Source: Aureobasidium sp. EXF-3400
Lineage: Eukaryota; Ascomycota; Dothideomycetes; Dothideales; Saccotheciaceae
Assembly: GCA_024195585.1 (NCBI GenBank)
Contig: SWBL01000004.1
Location: 186,001 to 250,000, forward strand
Reading direction: 5' to 3'
Length of the DNA stretch: 64,000 bases
Shown here piece after piece: positions 11,845 to 24,100 of the stretch (its first letter is position 1; every line of letters starts with the position of its first letter). The notes under the pieces were generated by a model. The model did no database searches and was not told where the DNA came from. It worked only from the letters and a program-made list of their open reading frames with translations. Made by a program: the position numbers and the translations under genes.

Positions 11845-14800
11845 TCATGCTCCATCATCTCCATCACTGCTCGAGTTGTCAGACACATCTGCTGACGACA
11901 CCAGTGTCTCGCTCTGATAGCTCTCCTCGCTAGGAACCGCCTTCTCCTGCTCCACCTTGACCTCCACAACCTTAGCTTCTCCCTTGACTTCAGGAGTCAA
12001 CTCAGGCGAAAGCCTCTCGAAAGCATCCTCAACCATCTTCTCAATGCTAGCACCGCTCAGAATCTTCAACACGGGCATGTCCAAGTCCAACTCGCTCTGG
12101 AACCACGATCTGATCTCAACGGCAACGAGTGAGTCAATGCCGAGTTCGGTAAGCCCAGTCTCAGGAGTGACTCTGCTTTCGTCCTCGCCGATGTGCAGCA
12201 TAGTGCAAAGTCCGGAGATGAAGCGGTCGAGAAGAACCTTCTGCACACCTTCCTCACTAGTCTGCTCTTTGAGCTGTGCGCGCACAGAAACCTGGCGCTT
12301 GTCGCTCTGCTCAGCAAAGGCATCAGCTTTGACACGGCGGTAGTAGGCAAACTTGGGCAAGTCAAGCCAGTAAGGCAAGTTGGGCTCCTTGGCCACATCA
12401 AAGACCTTACAACCACTGGAAATCTCAAAGTTTCTGCCAGAATCGGAGGGAGACGCAAGTACAGCTTCAGCAAAGAATTGATGGTAGTCCCACTCAGAGA
12501 CAGGGGCATAGCCTAAGTTGCTCATCTTCTGGCTGAGGTTGATGTCAACGCTACGGCGCTCGACATAGCCCACTCCAGAGATAGCCCCGAAGCTCATAGC
12601 GCTGCCTGCGAGTCCTCTTGCTCTGCGGTTGGCTGCCAGTGCTGTCATGAAGCCGTTTGCCGCTGCGTAGGGGCTCTGACCGTGGTTGCCAGCAATGTAC
12701 GCCAATGAAGAGTACACGATGAAGAAGTCAAGGGTATCCTCAGAAAACAGCTCGTCGAGGAAGACGGTGCCGTCGACCTTGGGCTTGAGGGTCTTTGCGA
12801 AGGACTCGTAAGGCATGTTGGCAAGCAGACTGTCGTCGAGGACCATGGCGGCGTTCGTAACGCCCACTATGCGAGGCATGGTGTCGCAAATTTCCTTGTA
12901 GCCAGCGCGGACCGAGTCTCTGCTGGTGACGTCCATGGCAAGGATCTTGACTGTCACACCTTGGGTAGCCATACTGTCCAACCAGGCGTGCTCGACCTTG
13001 GGGTTTCTGCTGGTCAGTGCAAAGTGTCTGGCGCCACGATTGACCATCCACTGGCAAGTTGACAAGCCAAGTTCACCAGTTGCACCAACCATCCAGTAGG
13101 TGCCATCAGAACGGAAAGAAAGCTGCTCGTTGACCAAAGAAGTCGAGACAGGGACTGACGCCTCGGTAGTCCAGTCAATGATACGGAGGCCAGCAGACTG
13201 AACAGCGGAATCAGGCAAGCTCGCCAAAGAGATGGTCTCGGGGTTCTGGAACGATCCAAGGTCAGCAATTGCGCGGACGCAGTGCTTGTGAAGCATCTTT
13301 GCAATATCCTTTTCCGAGTCAACAAATCCGACATTGCTGAAAACAGCTGAGATATCTCTGCGCTTGCATGCAGCATGGAGATCGCGTGCGATGCGATCGC
13401 CAACAGCGTCATGTTCGACAGAGCTACCCGAAAGATCGGCATAGGCCGATACAGCCTGAGGAATGTGCGATCCGATCATTGCTTGAGAGGTAGAGGGGTG
13501 AATGTAGTGGTAAATGCTGTCCGATGACTTCGATGATGTGAGAAGCATTGGAACCTTCTTCTCTGCAGCCACTTTGAGCAAAGTTCTCGCAAGAGCTGGA
13601 GTAGCCTCGTGGACCAAGCATGAGCTCCTGTAGCTAGTCTTGCCAATGATTGCATCAGCTGCGCTGTAAGTAGCAGCGGCCAGAACAACACTGCTCTCAA
13701 GTTCATCGGTGACATCGCATTCGACAGTCCAGTCACGAGGGACAGATACCGAAGACTGCAGAGTCTTTGAGAAGGCCAATAGCTTTTGCCCAGTCTCGGC
13801 GTGTGTTCCGCTAACAATGAACAGGGACCCGACAGACTTGACTTTGACGGCACTAATGAAAGATCTGCGGACGTTGATGGTCACCATATCAGCAGCTCTA
13901 ACAGCTTCTTTGTGGAATGGCATGTTGAAGACCTCTTTGAGCTGGTAGGCAGATTTGGCTTGACTCACTGCAACAGTTGTGGAGTCAAGAGGCATAGCTT
14001 TCTTGATCTCACGCTTGTCAGAGTTGTAACGGTCATCAAGCTCTGCGCTTGGAACAAAGCGCTCTATCTCAAGAACGCCATTGTTTACATGGAGCTCACG
14101 CTCGAGAGACCAGAGCGGTTCGTAGGCTGCGTTTCTCCATTGCTCAGCAATGTGCATTCTCAGCATGGTCTCAGCAAGAAGGCAAGGCTGAGGCAACTCC
14201 TCGATATTGGAGTCGATGGTCTGCATGTACAGAGCATCTCTACGCTCACCAGCCAAGCATCGAGCAACAGCCATCATCATTCTGGCGTAAGGATTCTGCG
14301 TCTTGGATCCTTGCACAGTCCAAAGCACGTTGCGAGCTTCGTCGAGGACAAACTGCATAGCCTGGTACTTTTCTTCGCTGAATGACTTGAAGAGAGGCTC
14401 ATCAAGCTCAGTCAGAGATAGGAGGGCATGCTTAGCAGAGAAGTTGTGCTTGCCAACGTCTTGCAACCTGGAGACGATCGAGACAGAGCCATAGTATGGC
14501 TGGAGAAGCGATTGCACGTTTTGAGCGATTTGCAGGGTCGATTCCTTCTCGCCTCCAACAATGAGTAGCTTCTCACAAAGCTGCTTCTCGGGTGCAGAGG
14601 CAAGGGGGGTTCTCATGATCTCCATGCGTGCATCGATTGCCTGTGTGACCATCACCGAGTAAGGCCCCATGATAGCCTTAGCCGAAGGAGTGGCGGTGTC
14701 AATGCCTGAGAAGCCTGTACGCCGGAAGACAGAGTCCCATTGAGCCACTGTAGCCAATGGAGTGTAGGGACGGCCATCCTCAACACCAGCCCACCAGCCA

Positions 14801-17800
14801 GGAATACATGAGAAGAAGAGACCGGTGCGCAGCCAGTCGACTTGTGTAATCTCGAGCATGACGAGGTAGCCACCAGGCTTCAGCAGCTTGCGAGCGTTGC
14901 TCAGGGTTTGATCAAGTGACTTTGTTGCGTGAAGGACATTACTAGCAACCACACAGTCATATCCACCTTCGGCGTAGCCCTGCTCAACAATGTCCTGCTC
15001 GATGTCGAGGACTTTGTAGGTGAAGCCGTTGCTGTGATCCTTGAAAAGTTCGGCGGCATCGTGGAGGAAGCCAGCGGAGATATCTGTGTAGGTGTAAGAG
15101 GAATAGCTTCGGCCAATCTCCTTGATAATGCTCTGGGTTGCACTGCCCGTTCCAGCACCGATTTCCAATATCTTCATGTAGGGGAAACGGTGGGTAAGCT
15201 GTTTGACAACGGTACCCATACAAGCGTTGTATTCGGCAATCTCAGTGGATGACTTGTAGAACCAGTCGAGAAGGTTGTGATTTTTGAACTCCTCAAGCAT
15301 GTTGACTTGGTTGCGAACGAATGGAATCAACATTTCGCCCGCGAACATGACTTTGCGCATGTCATCGTATGTCTCAGCAGCTGCCAAGAGCTGAGGCTTG
15401 AGTGATGCTTCGGTATCGTTGATCCAGTCTGATTGCAAGTGTGGATGCGAGCCTTCAGCTGTGGTCGAGACCAGATGCTCGGCCCAATTAAGAATAGCAA
15501 GACGATCGCTGTCACACTCTTCGCGCTCCTCAGAAGCGATGTTCTTCCACAGCTGCTTGAGATAGAAGAAACAGGCGCGCTCAACGAGCATGCACAGACT
15601 CTTCTGGGACTCGGTCTCGGTAGTGCCTCTGAAGCAGGTAGAAGCGTCAGGCTCAAGAACCGACCAAGCGGATTCGGCGAACATGTGGCGGTCACTAGCC
15701 TTGTTAGGACGAGCTAGAGCCTCAACTCTGACACCCTCGAGCTGAACAAAGCAGTTTTTGCCTGTAGGATCATAGATAGAAAGGTCTCCAGTGAAGCCAT
15801 GGTCGCCAGCTTCCTGCTTCGCAAGCACCGAATTGGCAAGAACTTCCGATCCACGGCCACCCTCAGCAGGACATGCCATCGGATTGATCTTGATTCTTCT
15901 GATCACAGTAGGGACATGAAGGGTCCACAGACGGCTATCGAAAGGTGCACCGATGGCGCACAGAGTGACTTGTAGACCGACATCGAGTACAGCGGGATGA
16001 ACGGTGAATGAGGCATCCGAGCCCTCGGTATCCTCAGGTACCAGGATCTTGCCCATGGCCAGGTTAGTGGTTCTCTTGAGCGAAGTTATGGCTTTGAAGA
16101 TGCCATTGTAGTTGTAACCGATATCCTGGAAGCTGGCATATTGGTTCTCAACGTTGACTTTTCGCAGCTCATGTTCAGGAGTTGGTCTGATGGGAAGACC
16201 TGAATGAGATTGCTCGCCGATTCTAATGACTAGCTTGCCACTAGACATGCTAGACATGCTTCCGGTATCCTTGTTTGTGCATGCATCACAACTGAATTGG
16301 GCTGTAATGATGTTGTCTTCTCTGAAAATGCTCTTGATCGACGAGATGATCTCAGCACCAGTAGTCTCGTCAGCAATTGCCAAGGCATTATGAATACTGA
16401 AGTCGTGTAGTTCGATCAGAGAGACCGGCTCATCGACAGTGATCGTCTTGGAGCCCTCGACTGCCAAAGCAACGAATCCAGCAGCTGGGAAGAGCACTTG
16501 ACCCTGTACAGTGTGACCACGCAACCAAGAGATTTCGCTTGGCTTGAGGAAGTTGTGCCAGCGATATTCCCCCTCAAGCTCGGAATCCATGCGGATGCCC
16601 AAAATCTCGTGAGTGGCCTGGGGTCGCTGAGCACGGAAGAGCCTAGAAATACGAGACTCGTACCAGTAAGTACGATCATGGTCCCAACTGTAATGAGGCA
16701 AATTCTTCATGATCCTCATACTGGCATTGCCGAACAAAACACTGTACGCTTCGAAATCGGGGGTAGAAGGACCAAGGTATGTCCAAACGAAACCAAGAGC
16801 TTCAGCGAGGGCTTCAACGTCGTTGCCGTTGCGCGACAAGGTGCCAGTGTAAGGGATGCCATTGCCGATGACTTCCTCGAGAGTAGCACTGGCGGGTCCT
16901 TTGAGTGCTGGGTGGGGACCGACTTCCATGGCAATCCTGGCGGACCGGCCTCATCCAGAGCGGCAACCAAAGCCTGTGAGAACAAGACAGGCTGCAGCAT
17001 GTTCTCGGCCCAATAGCGTCCGGTCAAGTCATCATTGTCTTCAGTCAGCTGATCACCGCCGTAGACGCTCGAAAACCAGCGAGGAGCATTCTCAGGTGGG
17101 GTCAGGATCTGGACGCCGCAATCCTTCAGAGACTCGAGATATTTGTCGGAACAAGGAATCATGTGGTGAGAGTGGTATGCAGTGTCCACCTTGAGCTGTC
17201 TGGCAAACTTGTTTTCATCCTTGAGGATCTCAAGAGCCTCTGCCACCGCATCCTCATCTCCAGAGAGAGTAAGACTAGAGGATGAGTTGGACGCGGCGAT
17301 CTGGATGCGACCTTCAAGACTGGGCAGCGCGCAAAGCTCCTCGGCGTCGTCCGTGGATGTTCCAACAGCAAGCATGGATCCCTTTTCACCGTTGGGACCT
17401 CTGGCAAACTTGGCATAGAAACCTCTGTAGTAAGCAATGCGGATAGCATCGTGAGCAGATATGAAACCAGCAGCATATGCTGCACCGATTTCACCGCTCG
17501 AGTGACCAACAACTGCGTTGAAGGAGATGCCAGCTTGAGTAAGGAGGTTGACCAGTATCACCTGGACGGCAGTGCAGAGAGGCTGCGACATTAGACCTTC
17601 GCCAATACGCGACTCCTTACCCTGAGCCAACATCTCGTGCTTGAGCGACCATGTAGGACGGCTTGACTCAGGTAGCTGGGCAAGAGACTGCTCGAGTTCA
17701 TCGACGATTTTCTCAACGAAGGACGAGCATACAATCAACTCACGACCCATGGCAGCCCATTGAGCACCCTGGCCGGTGAAGATACCGAGGATGTTCTTCG

Positions 17801-19403
17801 AGTCCTTCGCAGCTCTGTTACCAAGTGGCGTGTTATTAGACTTTCTTGCTTCTAGCTTGGCTTCAAGCTTTTCAGCAAGAGATTCGCTAGTAAGTGCAGA
17901 AATAGCTGTTCTAATGGTCAAAGTAGAACGTTGCGCCAGCGTCGATGCCATCTGGGAAAGATCGACGTTGTTGTTCTCGCGCAAGAAGTCTACCATAGTG
18001 TTGAGCTGCATGGCAAGCGCCTTCTCGGAAGGAGCAGAAAAAGTGAAGGGGATCGCGACTGCCCCCGATACTTGACTTTCAGCTGGCTCGTATGCCTCGA
18101 TAATAGCATGAGCATTGGTGCCACCAAAGCCGAAGCTGTTGACGCTGGCTCTTCGAGGTGTACCAGCTGATAGCTCTGGCCAAGACATCGCCTTGATGGG
18201 CACCTTCAGGTTCTGGGCGTAAGTCTTCAGGTCGGGGTTCAAAGTCTCAAAGAGCATGTTGGGAGGAATGGTCTGGTGTTGGATCGCAAGCGAGGCCTTC
18301 AGTAAACCAGCAATTCCTGCAGTACCTTCAGTATGACCGACCACAGTCTTGATCGACCCGACGTGAAGGATCTCGTTTGTAATTCCAGTGTCTGCGAAGA
18401 AAGCATTGTAGATGGCTCTGGCTTCTTGCGGATCACCGGCCTTAGTACCTGTTCCGTGAGCTTCGAAGAACTGAGGTCGATCGGAGATTTTGGTAAGATC
18501 GAGGCCGGCTTTGCGATAAGTTGAGCGAATAAGATCACATTGTGCATTGGAACTGGGCATAGTGATACCGGGTGTACGGCCATCTTGATTGACTCCAGTC
18601 TCACGGATGATGCACTCAATAGTGTCGCCATCGGCAAGAGCCTGTGTCAGAGTCTTCAAGACAACAGAGGCAACACCTTCTCCGCGGGCATATCCATTGG
18701 CATTGGCATCCCACATGCGAGACCTTCCGTCAGGCGAAAGCATGTTGAGATTGCTCTCTGCAATGAAATTGCGAGGACTGAGAATGATGTTGGTACCAGC
18801 GGCTACTGCGATGCGCGATTCACCAGCTCTCAGTGCGAGAACGGCCTGATGGACAGCGACCAAAGACGATGAGCAGGCGGTATCGATGGTCATGGAAGGA
18901 CCGTTCCAGTTGAAGAAATATGACATACGGTTGGCCAGCATAGAGCGTGCCGTTCCGGTAGCAGCGTACTTAGGAATTGACTCGTTGTCATGGAATGCAA
19001 TCCCAGAAGCGTCCTCGCACATGACAGCCGAGAACATAGCAGTGTCTGAGCCTTGCAGACCATCGAGAGTAAGGCCAGCAGACTCCAAACCCTCATAGAT
19101 TGTCTCGAGCATGAGGCGCTGCTGAGGATCGATAGATTCTGCTTCACCAGCTTGGATGCTGAAGAAGGAAGCGTCAAATGCCTTTGCATCTTGCTCAAGC
19201 ATGTATGCGTGTCTGACGTTGCTAGTGCCGTGGTGATGGCCATGAGGATGATAGAAATGATCTGCATCAAAGCGATCAATCTTGCTCAAGACATCTCTGG
19301 GCTCTTTGAGCAGATCCCAGAGTTTGGAGGGAGAGGTAGCGGGGCCGGCAAAGCGGCAAGAGCTGCCAATGATGGCAATGGGCTCGTTTTTGTATCCAGA
19401 CAT
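11845..19403 (-). CDS. Highly reducing polyketide synthase, PKS-NRPS clade without NRPS module; reading frame broken once
   Basis: Builds a reduced, C-methylated polyketide chain. Order from the start at 19403, numbering residues across the break: KS with DTACSSS (Cys near 177), EAHGTGT and GHTEGTAG; AT with GHSSGEIG near 635; DH with HTVQGQVLFP near 960; C-methyltransferase with EIGAGTG near 1415. An ER-like structural region lacks an NADPH motif. KR follows with GATGELG near 2110 and YAAANG near 2245, then ACP with GIDSLVAVE near 2425. A Glu/Ser-rich tail ends SSSDGDDGA. The KR-ACP junction (LPYWLDLPKFAYYRR) and the tail resemble PKS-NRPS hybrids, but no condensation domain follows. The frame shifts by one near 16938-16946, between the AT motifs LDEAG and EVGPHPALKG. 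The total length of 7559 nt is one short of a multiple of three. The trans-ER and FSH hydrolase complete a LovB/LovC/LovG-like set. Confidence 0.93.
16938..16946 (-). other. Single-nucleotide frame break in the PKS acyltransferase domain
   Basis: Upstream sequence is open in one frame to beyond this point, and downstream sequence is open in another frame for about 1690 codons. Both sides encode conserved AT sequence, with only about six residues expected between LDEAG and EVGPHP. An intron has no room. The simplest reading is that one base is missing from a short C/G run. It may be an assembly error or a true mutation. Confidence 0.8.
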
Positions 19404-20192
19404 TGTATAGATGCTTGAGGAGAGTTCGTAGCTTCTCGTTTGTGGTAAGGAACTAGTATGAGCTGTGTAGAAGTAGAAATTGCTGTGAGAGATAGTTCTA
19501 ATGACTCGTGAAGCGTTGTCTGGATTGTGATGCTGAAGTCGAGATCGACGGAGACAGACCGTCATCTATATACCATTGCATGATTGGAGAAATCCGCATG
19601 TCCGTGGTATACTTGATGACCCCGTCACCATTGTAGGAGTTTAGCGACATGACAGTACGTCTGACAATGGATGACAGTTTGGGCAGAGGCTGAAGCCTCA
19701 GGATGCGAGTTGTCCAAGCTCCGGAAGCTGCATGCTGGGTTGCTTAGCGAGGTGTGCACGGACATAGTGAGAACTCGTGTGATCCTTCGTCGTTGAGGCT
19801 TGGTTCCTGCAAACACTGTTGCTTCCCAAAATATGACCCAGAATATTATACAGCATGACTGTTATTGGTGAATCTTGCATCCTTCGATTGATCCTTTGTT
19901 TAAGCGCTCCAAGTCTTCGTGGCTTTTTTTGTGGTCGCAGTCAGTCGCACTTTCCTTGTCAGAGTGTGGGGTAGAAATGTCCTGCGTACCAAACAGTGTC
20001 AGCATACATGATTTACCAGGTCAGATTGTCGGTCTGTAGAGATTCAGCAGGCATATAAAACCTTCTCGTTGAGGTCTAGAATGTTAGTAAATCCCGAAAC
20101 ACGATATCGATCTTATGGTTATTGTTATTGACAATACTTCTCCTCAATTCAAACAATACCTTCGTCCCATCTCAAGAAGATCAAGATCTAAA
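19404..20192. promoter_or_regulatory. Bidirectional promoter between PKS and trans-enoyl reductase
   Basis: A 790-bp region between two divergent genes. A TATATA run at about 19566-19571 serves the PKS side and CATATAAAA at about 20052-20060 serves the reductase side. The shared cluster element occurs as CTGACA at 19661-19666 and TGTCAG at 19998-20003. A related GTCAGATTGTCGGTCTG stretch lies near 20021. Two TGACAG half-matches flank 19651 and 19672. No gene is supported inside. Confidence 0.6.
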
Positions 20193-21335
20193 ATGATTGC
20201 ACGCACCATCGACATACCCCAAACCCAAAAGGCTATCGTTGCAGGGCCGGACAGAAACTTCACGATCGTGCACGATCAATCCGTCACTGGTCTTGACGCG
20301 AATGCCATCTTGATCAAAGTGCACGCTGTGGCATTGAACCCAGTAGACACAAAGTTGACTGGCGATTTTGTTACGCCCGGCGCCATCTTTGGTTTCGACT
20401 GTGCTGGAACGGTTGTGGCCGTGGGATCAGCTGTCCGCAAGCGCTGGACCATCGGAGAGAGAGTATGTGGCAGCGCGTGTGGCATGGATCCTGAGCGACC
20501 TTCAGGCGGTGCCTTCGCCGAGTACACACTACTGCCTGGTGAATTGGCTCTGCGCATTCCCGACTACATGTCATTCGAAACTGCAACCACTTTGCCTACT
20601 GCCATCAACACTACAGTCCTTGCCATCTTTTGGTCGATGAACATTCCGATGTCATTGATCGACAAGCCGGCTGAGAAGTCTTTTCCTATCCTTGTGTACG
20701 GAGGTAGTACTTCAATAGGAACGATGGTGATCCAGATACTCAAGAGGTATGTCGCATTCAGCTGTGATTACCAGAAACCAAATTGACTTGGAAACAGGGC
20801 TGGTCTCAGGCCAATCTCGACATGCTCGCCCAAGAACTTCGAATTTGTCAAGTCCTTCGGCGCTGAAGCCGTCTTTGACTACCGCTCGGCCTCATGTGGA
20901 GCAGACATCAAGAAGTACACCAAAAATGCCTTGGGATATGCCATCGACTGCATCACCGAGGAGTCGAGCATGAAGATCTGCTATGAAGCCATTGGGCGTG
21001 CCGGCGGCCGCTACATCGGCATGGATCCTTATCCTGCACACGTTGCGGCCACGCGCAAGCTCGTCAAGTCAGACTGGATTGTCGCGTTCCGCATCACAGG
21101 AATGGCTTGCAACTGGCCTGCGCCATTCACCAGCGAGGCAGATCCGGAGTTATCGGAGTCGGCAATTCCATTCTACAACTCGATGGAGAAGCTTCTTGCG
21201 GATGGCCAGATCAAGACTCATCCTGCGAGGATTAGCAACGGCGGGCTCGAGGCTGTTATTGATGGTGTTGGCATTCTACGTCGCAAGGAGATCAGCGCGG
21301 AGAAGCTGGTCTACACAACTGTTGCGAAGGAGTAA
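20193..21335 (+). CDS. LovC-like trans-acting enoyl reductase
   Basis: Medium-chain dehydrogenase/reductase that reduces enoyl intermediates on a PKS whose own ER is inactive. Two exons, 20193-20746 and 20798-21335, flank a 51-nt intron. The start at 20193 (MIARTIDIPQTQKAI) follows a possible longer frame from 20115 and gives the usual family N-terminus. Features seen are the GroES-like half with VALNPVDTKL and FGFDCAGTVVAVG, the GERVCG loop, and the Rossmann part with LVYGGSTSIGTMVIQ. The C-terminus is LGYAIDCITEESS through EKLVYTTVAKE. The length of about 363 residues matches LovC. It is divergent from the PKS and shares a promoter, which supports a working pair. Confidence 0.93.
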
Positions 21336-22055
21336 GAGATGTTGCTGATCTGGTTCATGAACGGTGATGGGAAGGAGATTTTCGGATCCCGCGTCTTGAT
21401 CGGCGCCCGTTGTGTCTCGGCGTCCATATATCGTATAGTGTTTTTTTATCTATGGTTGTGTCCTAAAGTGCATATCGATATTAAAATTTGGATAAAGCTT
21501 GACAGTGATATGTCTCGTTAAGTCGAGCAGCTTTCATTGTTTCGACCACGTTCTGAATCGCGGACAACCAGCTGAGGAACTTCGTTGCATAATTTCGGCT
21601 ACCTTATGGAGCGCTTTGTGGTCAGGGTGTGCCCCTCGGCGACGGAACGACAATCTTTCGAACTTGTATCAGACGAGACAACAACTTGGTGGAAGAAATA
21701 ATACTTCCATGATTTGAGAATACAATCAAATGTCTTTCCAAATGTACTATTTGTGAGATGAGGTGCTGTTGTGAGTCAAATCATCGAATTGTTTTCTTGG
21801 CTTAAGATTGGTAACAACTTGCCGCGAAGCACATTGATTAGGTGAATTGGTTCTCTGCTTTCCGGTACGGCAAGGTCATTACACGGAGTGACAGAACAGA
21901 TACGATTTGGAACACTCTAACTGGTGATGAACAACATACAGGAAAGACTCGAAAACACACTCGGGTCGGATGTGATGTGCCAGTTGATGAATGAAGATAG
22001 GTATGTGCTACTTCGAAGAACGAACTCACTTCTCTTTCAAACAACTATGGACTAG
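21336..22055. other. Intergenic region, no supported gene
   Basis: Convergent 3' ends of the reductase and the P450. AT-rich stretches near 21430-21500 may carry the reductase polyadenylation signals. Nothing coding is supported. Confidence 0.55.
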
Positions 22056-23631
22056 CTATTGTGCAGGAACCAACCCGACTTTAGTCCCTTCACCACTGCA
22101 TAGAGTCAGTCCCAAACCTTCGCGCCAAGGTCCCTGATCTCTAGATTGCAGCTTGACAAAGTTTTGACACATTCTGACGATTGTATAGCTGGCCTCGGTC
22201 AATGCATACTGTTGGCCAACACAGATTCTTGGACCACCACTGAATGGAATGTAGCCCCAGCCTGGTCTCAAAGGACCATCAGGCGATTGTGAGCTCCATC
22301 GTTCAGGGATAAACTCCTTGGCGGTGGGTCCAAAAATGTCGTGTCGGCGATGGAGAGCATAAATAGAGTATACAACTATTGAGCCCTTGGGCACAAAAAC
22401 AGGAGATGTGCGAGTCGGACCGCCTCCAGTAGGCAGGACAGTGTCAACTTTCGCACAACGTGCGTTTGTTGGTACAGGAGGATAGAGGCGGAGTACTAGG
22501 CAGCATGTTAGACGGTGACTGAGATCATGGAAGATGTGGCAAGTTACCTTCGTTCAAGACACATTTGAGGTACTTGAGACTTTTGAGGTCTTCGTAGGTG
22601 GGCAGTCTTCCTCCAAGAGTGTCAATCTCTGCCCTCAGTTTCTTCCAGATATCAGGATGGCGAGACAAGACATGGAATGCGTTAGAGAGCAATCCTGCAG
22701 TAGTATCTCTGCCGGCAAGGAGGACATTCAGCATTTCGTCACGAAGTTGTCTCGGATCTCGGACTTGGTCGGCGATCTGCTCTAGACAGACGTACTTGCT
22801 GTTTCCACCGAGAGGTTTCTGCGACTTTTGACAACCTCTGTCACGCAGCCATTGCTCGACATATCTGTCTGCCCAAGCGTGCACAACTTTGCAGGCAGCA
22901 TTGAATTTGGCGTTTGGAATGAAGAGGTTCATTACGCCCAAACGGTTGCGATCGGGCATTTGATGCTGGGCAAAATCAAACGCTCGTTGGAAACGATCAG
23001 CTTCGCTATCATATCCTGCACCCTGTGCACCGACACTTTGACCGAATAGAAACTCTGTGGCTGAATCAAGGGTCATGCTGAAGAACAACTTTTGTAGATC
23101 GGTGGTTGACCCATCTCGAGGTAGCAAAGCCAAGAGGTGTCCGAAATGCCTCTCGAACGTATCAAGACTAGCGACTTGTTGCTTGGTGAAATTTGGTCGA
23201 ATGATGGCTCGCCTGTGAGCCCATTCAGAGCCGTCAGAGGTGAAAACGCCTTTGCCAACAAGCGGGCCCCAGGCATAAATCCTTCCACCTAAGTCGTAAT
23301 CGCCGAACTTCTGAGCAAGAACGCTCTGGATATTGGCTGGATCGACGGTGGTTATGATATTTAGTCCGACAATGGTGTTCGAGAAGGTGTTGGCGGTGGA
23401 CTCGATACGACGGACAGCACATTCGAGACTGTTCTTCGCTTTGACTGCTGTAGCGCCTGCTTTCAGCAAATCAAGCCCGATTATACGCTCGCGCTGAGGC
23501 AAGGCAGGCGGATCAAGGCATCCATGGAACGATTTGAAACGCGAAATTGATATCTTGCGAAGAGTAGTAGATGTGATAAAGTAGAGGACAGAAAGCCCAC
23601 AAAAGAGCAGTATTAAGGCAGAGAAAGTCAT
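22056..23631 (-). CDS. Cytochrome P450, CYP52/CYP539-like (alkane or fatty-acid hydroxylase type)
   Basis: Membrane-anchored monooxygenase. Exons 23631-22548 and 22495-22056 flank a 52-nt intron, giving about 507 residues. The N-terminal anchor is MTFSALILLFCGLSVLYFI, followed by a basic stretch. The I-helix has LLAGRDTTAGLL, and the ExxR motif is restored by splicing as EVLRLYPP. The PERF-like region is FIPERW. The haem loop is PFSGGPRICVGQQYALTEA with the Cys thiolate. The overall pattern, including KLFFSMTLDSATEFLFGQS, fits the CYP52-related clan that oxidises terminal or sub-terminal carbons of alkyl chains. In this cluster it probably hydroxylates the polyketide, perhaps making the site that is later glycosylated (inference). 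Its promoter has two clear inverted repeats of the cluster element. Confidence 0.93.
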
Positions 23632-24100
23632 CTTGACCTAGCATACTCACCGGGAAGCCAGGAGCTCCGCCGGTGGCTATATACTCCTTTTGTCATCTCG
23701 ATGAGTATGTCTACGGTCATCGAGGGTATAGGTCTGGCAGAAATCTGAGTGTCAGACTGACAAAAAAGAGCTGACTTGTCAGCTCATGCAGCAAGCTCGA
23801 GGTCGAACGATCGACAAGAAGGATTTTGTTGAAGGAATGCAAGGTGCACCTAGCTGGAGATAATTTCTAGCGTTTGACTTGGCCAAAAATAGGGTTAGAC
23901 AAGCCACCCGAGTCAGGGTGTTTCAAGCCACAAACCATTGCCCCGTCCGACGGCGGCTAATCTAAAGCTTGCGTTGGTTCGCCAAATGCTTGGTGGACCG
24001 ACCTGATGTCGTTGTCTTTCATTGCAATTTCTCTATCTGTTCTTTGTTTGTCAGATCCAACAAAAGATCACATCTTCTACTACCACAAACAACCACGAAA
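23632..24100. promoter_or_regulatory. Bidirectional promoter with TGTCAG palindromes (P450 / unknown protein)
   Basis: A TATATA box at 23678-23683 lies about 50 bp above the P450 start. TGTCAG-A-CTGACA at 23750-23762 is a perfect inverted repeat with a one-base centre. At 23768-23785 GAGCTGAC-TT-GTCAGCTC is a perfect 8-bp inverted repeat. A further TGTCAGA occurs at 24049-24055, just ahead of the gene on the plus strand. Confidence 0.65.
23750..23785. promoter_or_regulatory. Paired inverted repeats, candidate regulator binding site
   Basis: Two adjacent perfect palindromes share the core GTCAG/CTGAC. The same core recurs in other promoters of the cluster. A dimeric DNA-binding protein would fit this symmetry. 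The factor is unknown; the cluster's own bANK regulator is the first candidate. Confidence 0.6.

Noticed and set aside
16716..16953. An intron to explain the PKS frame change
   Set aside because: Any GT...AG choice here would delete conserved AT residues, and only about six residues are expected between the flanking motifs.
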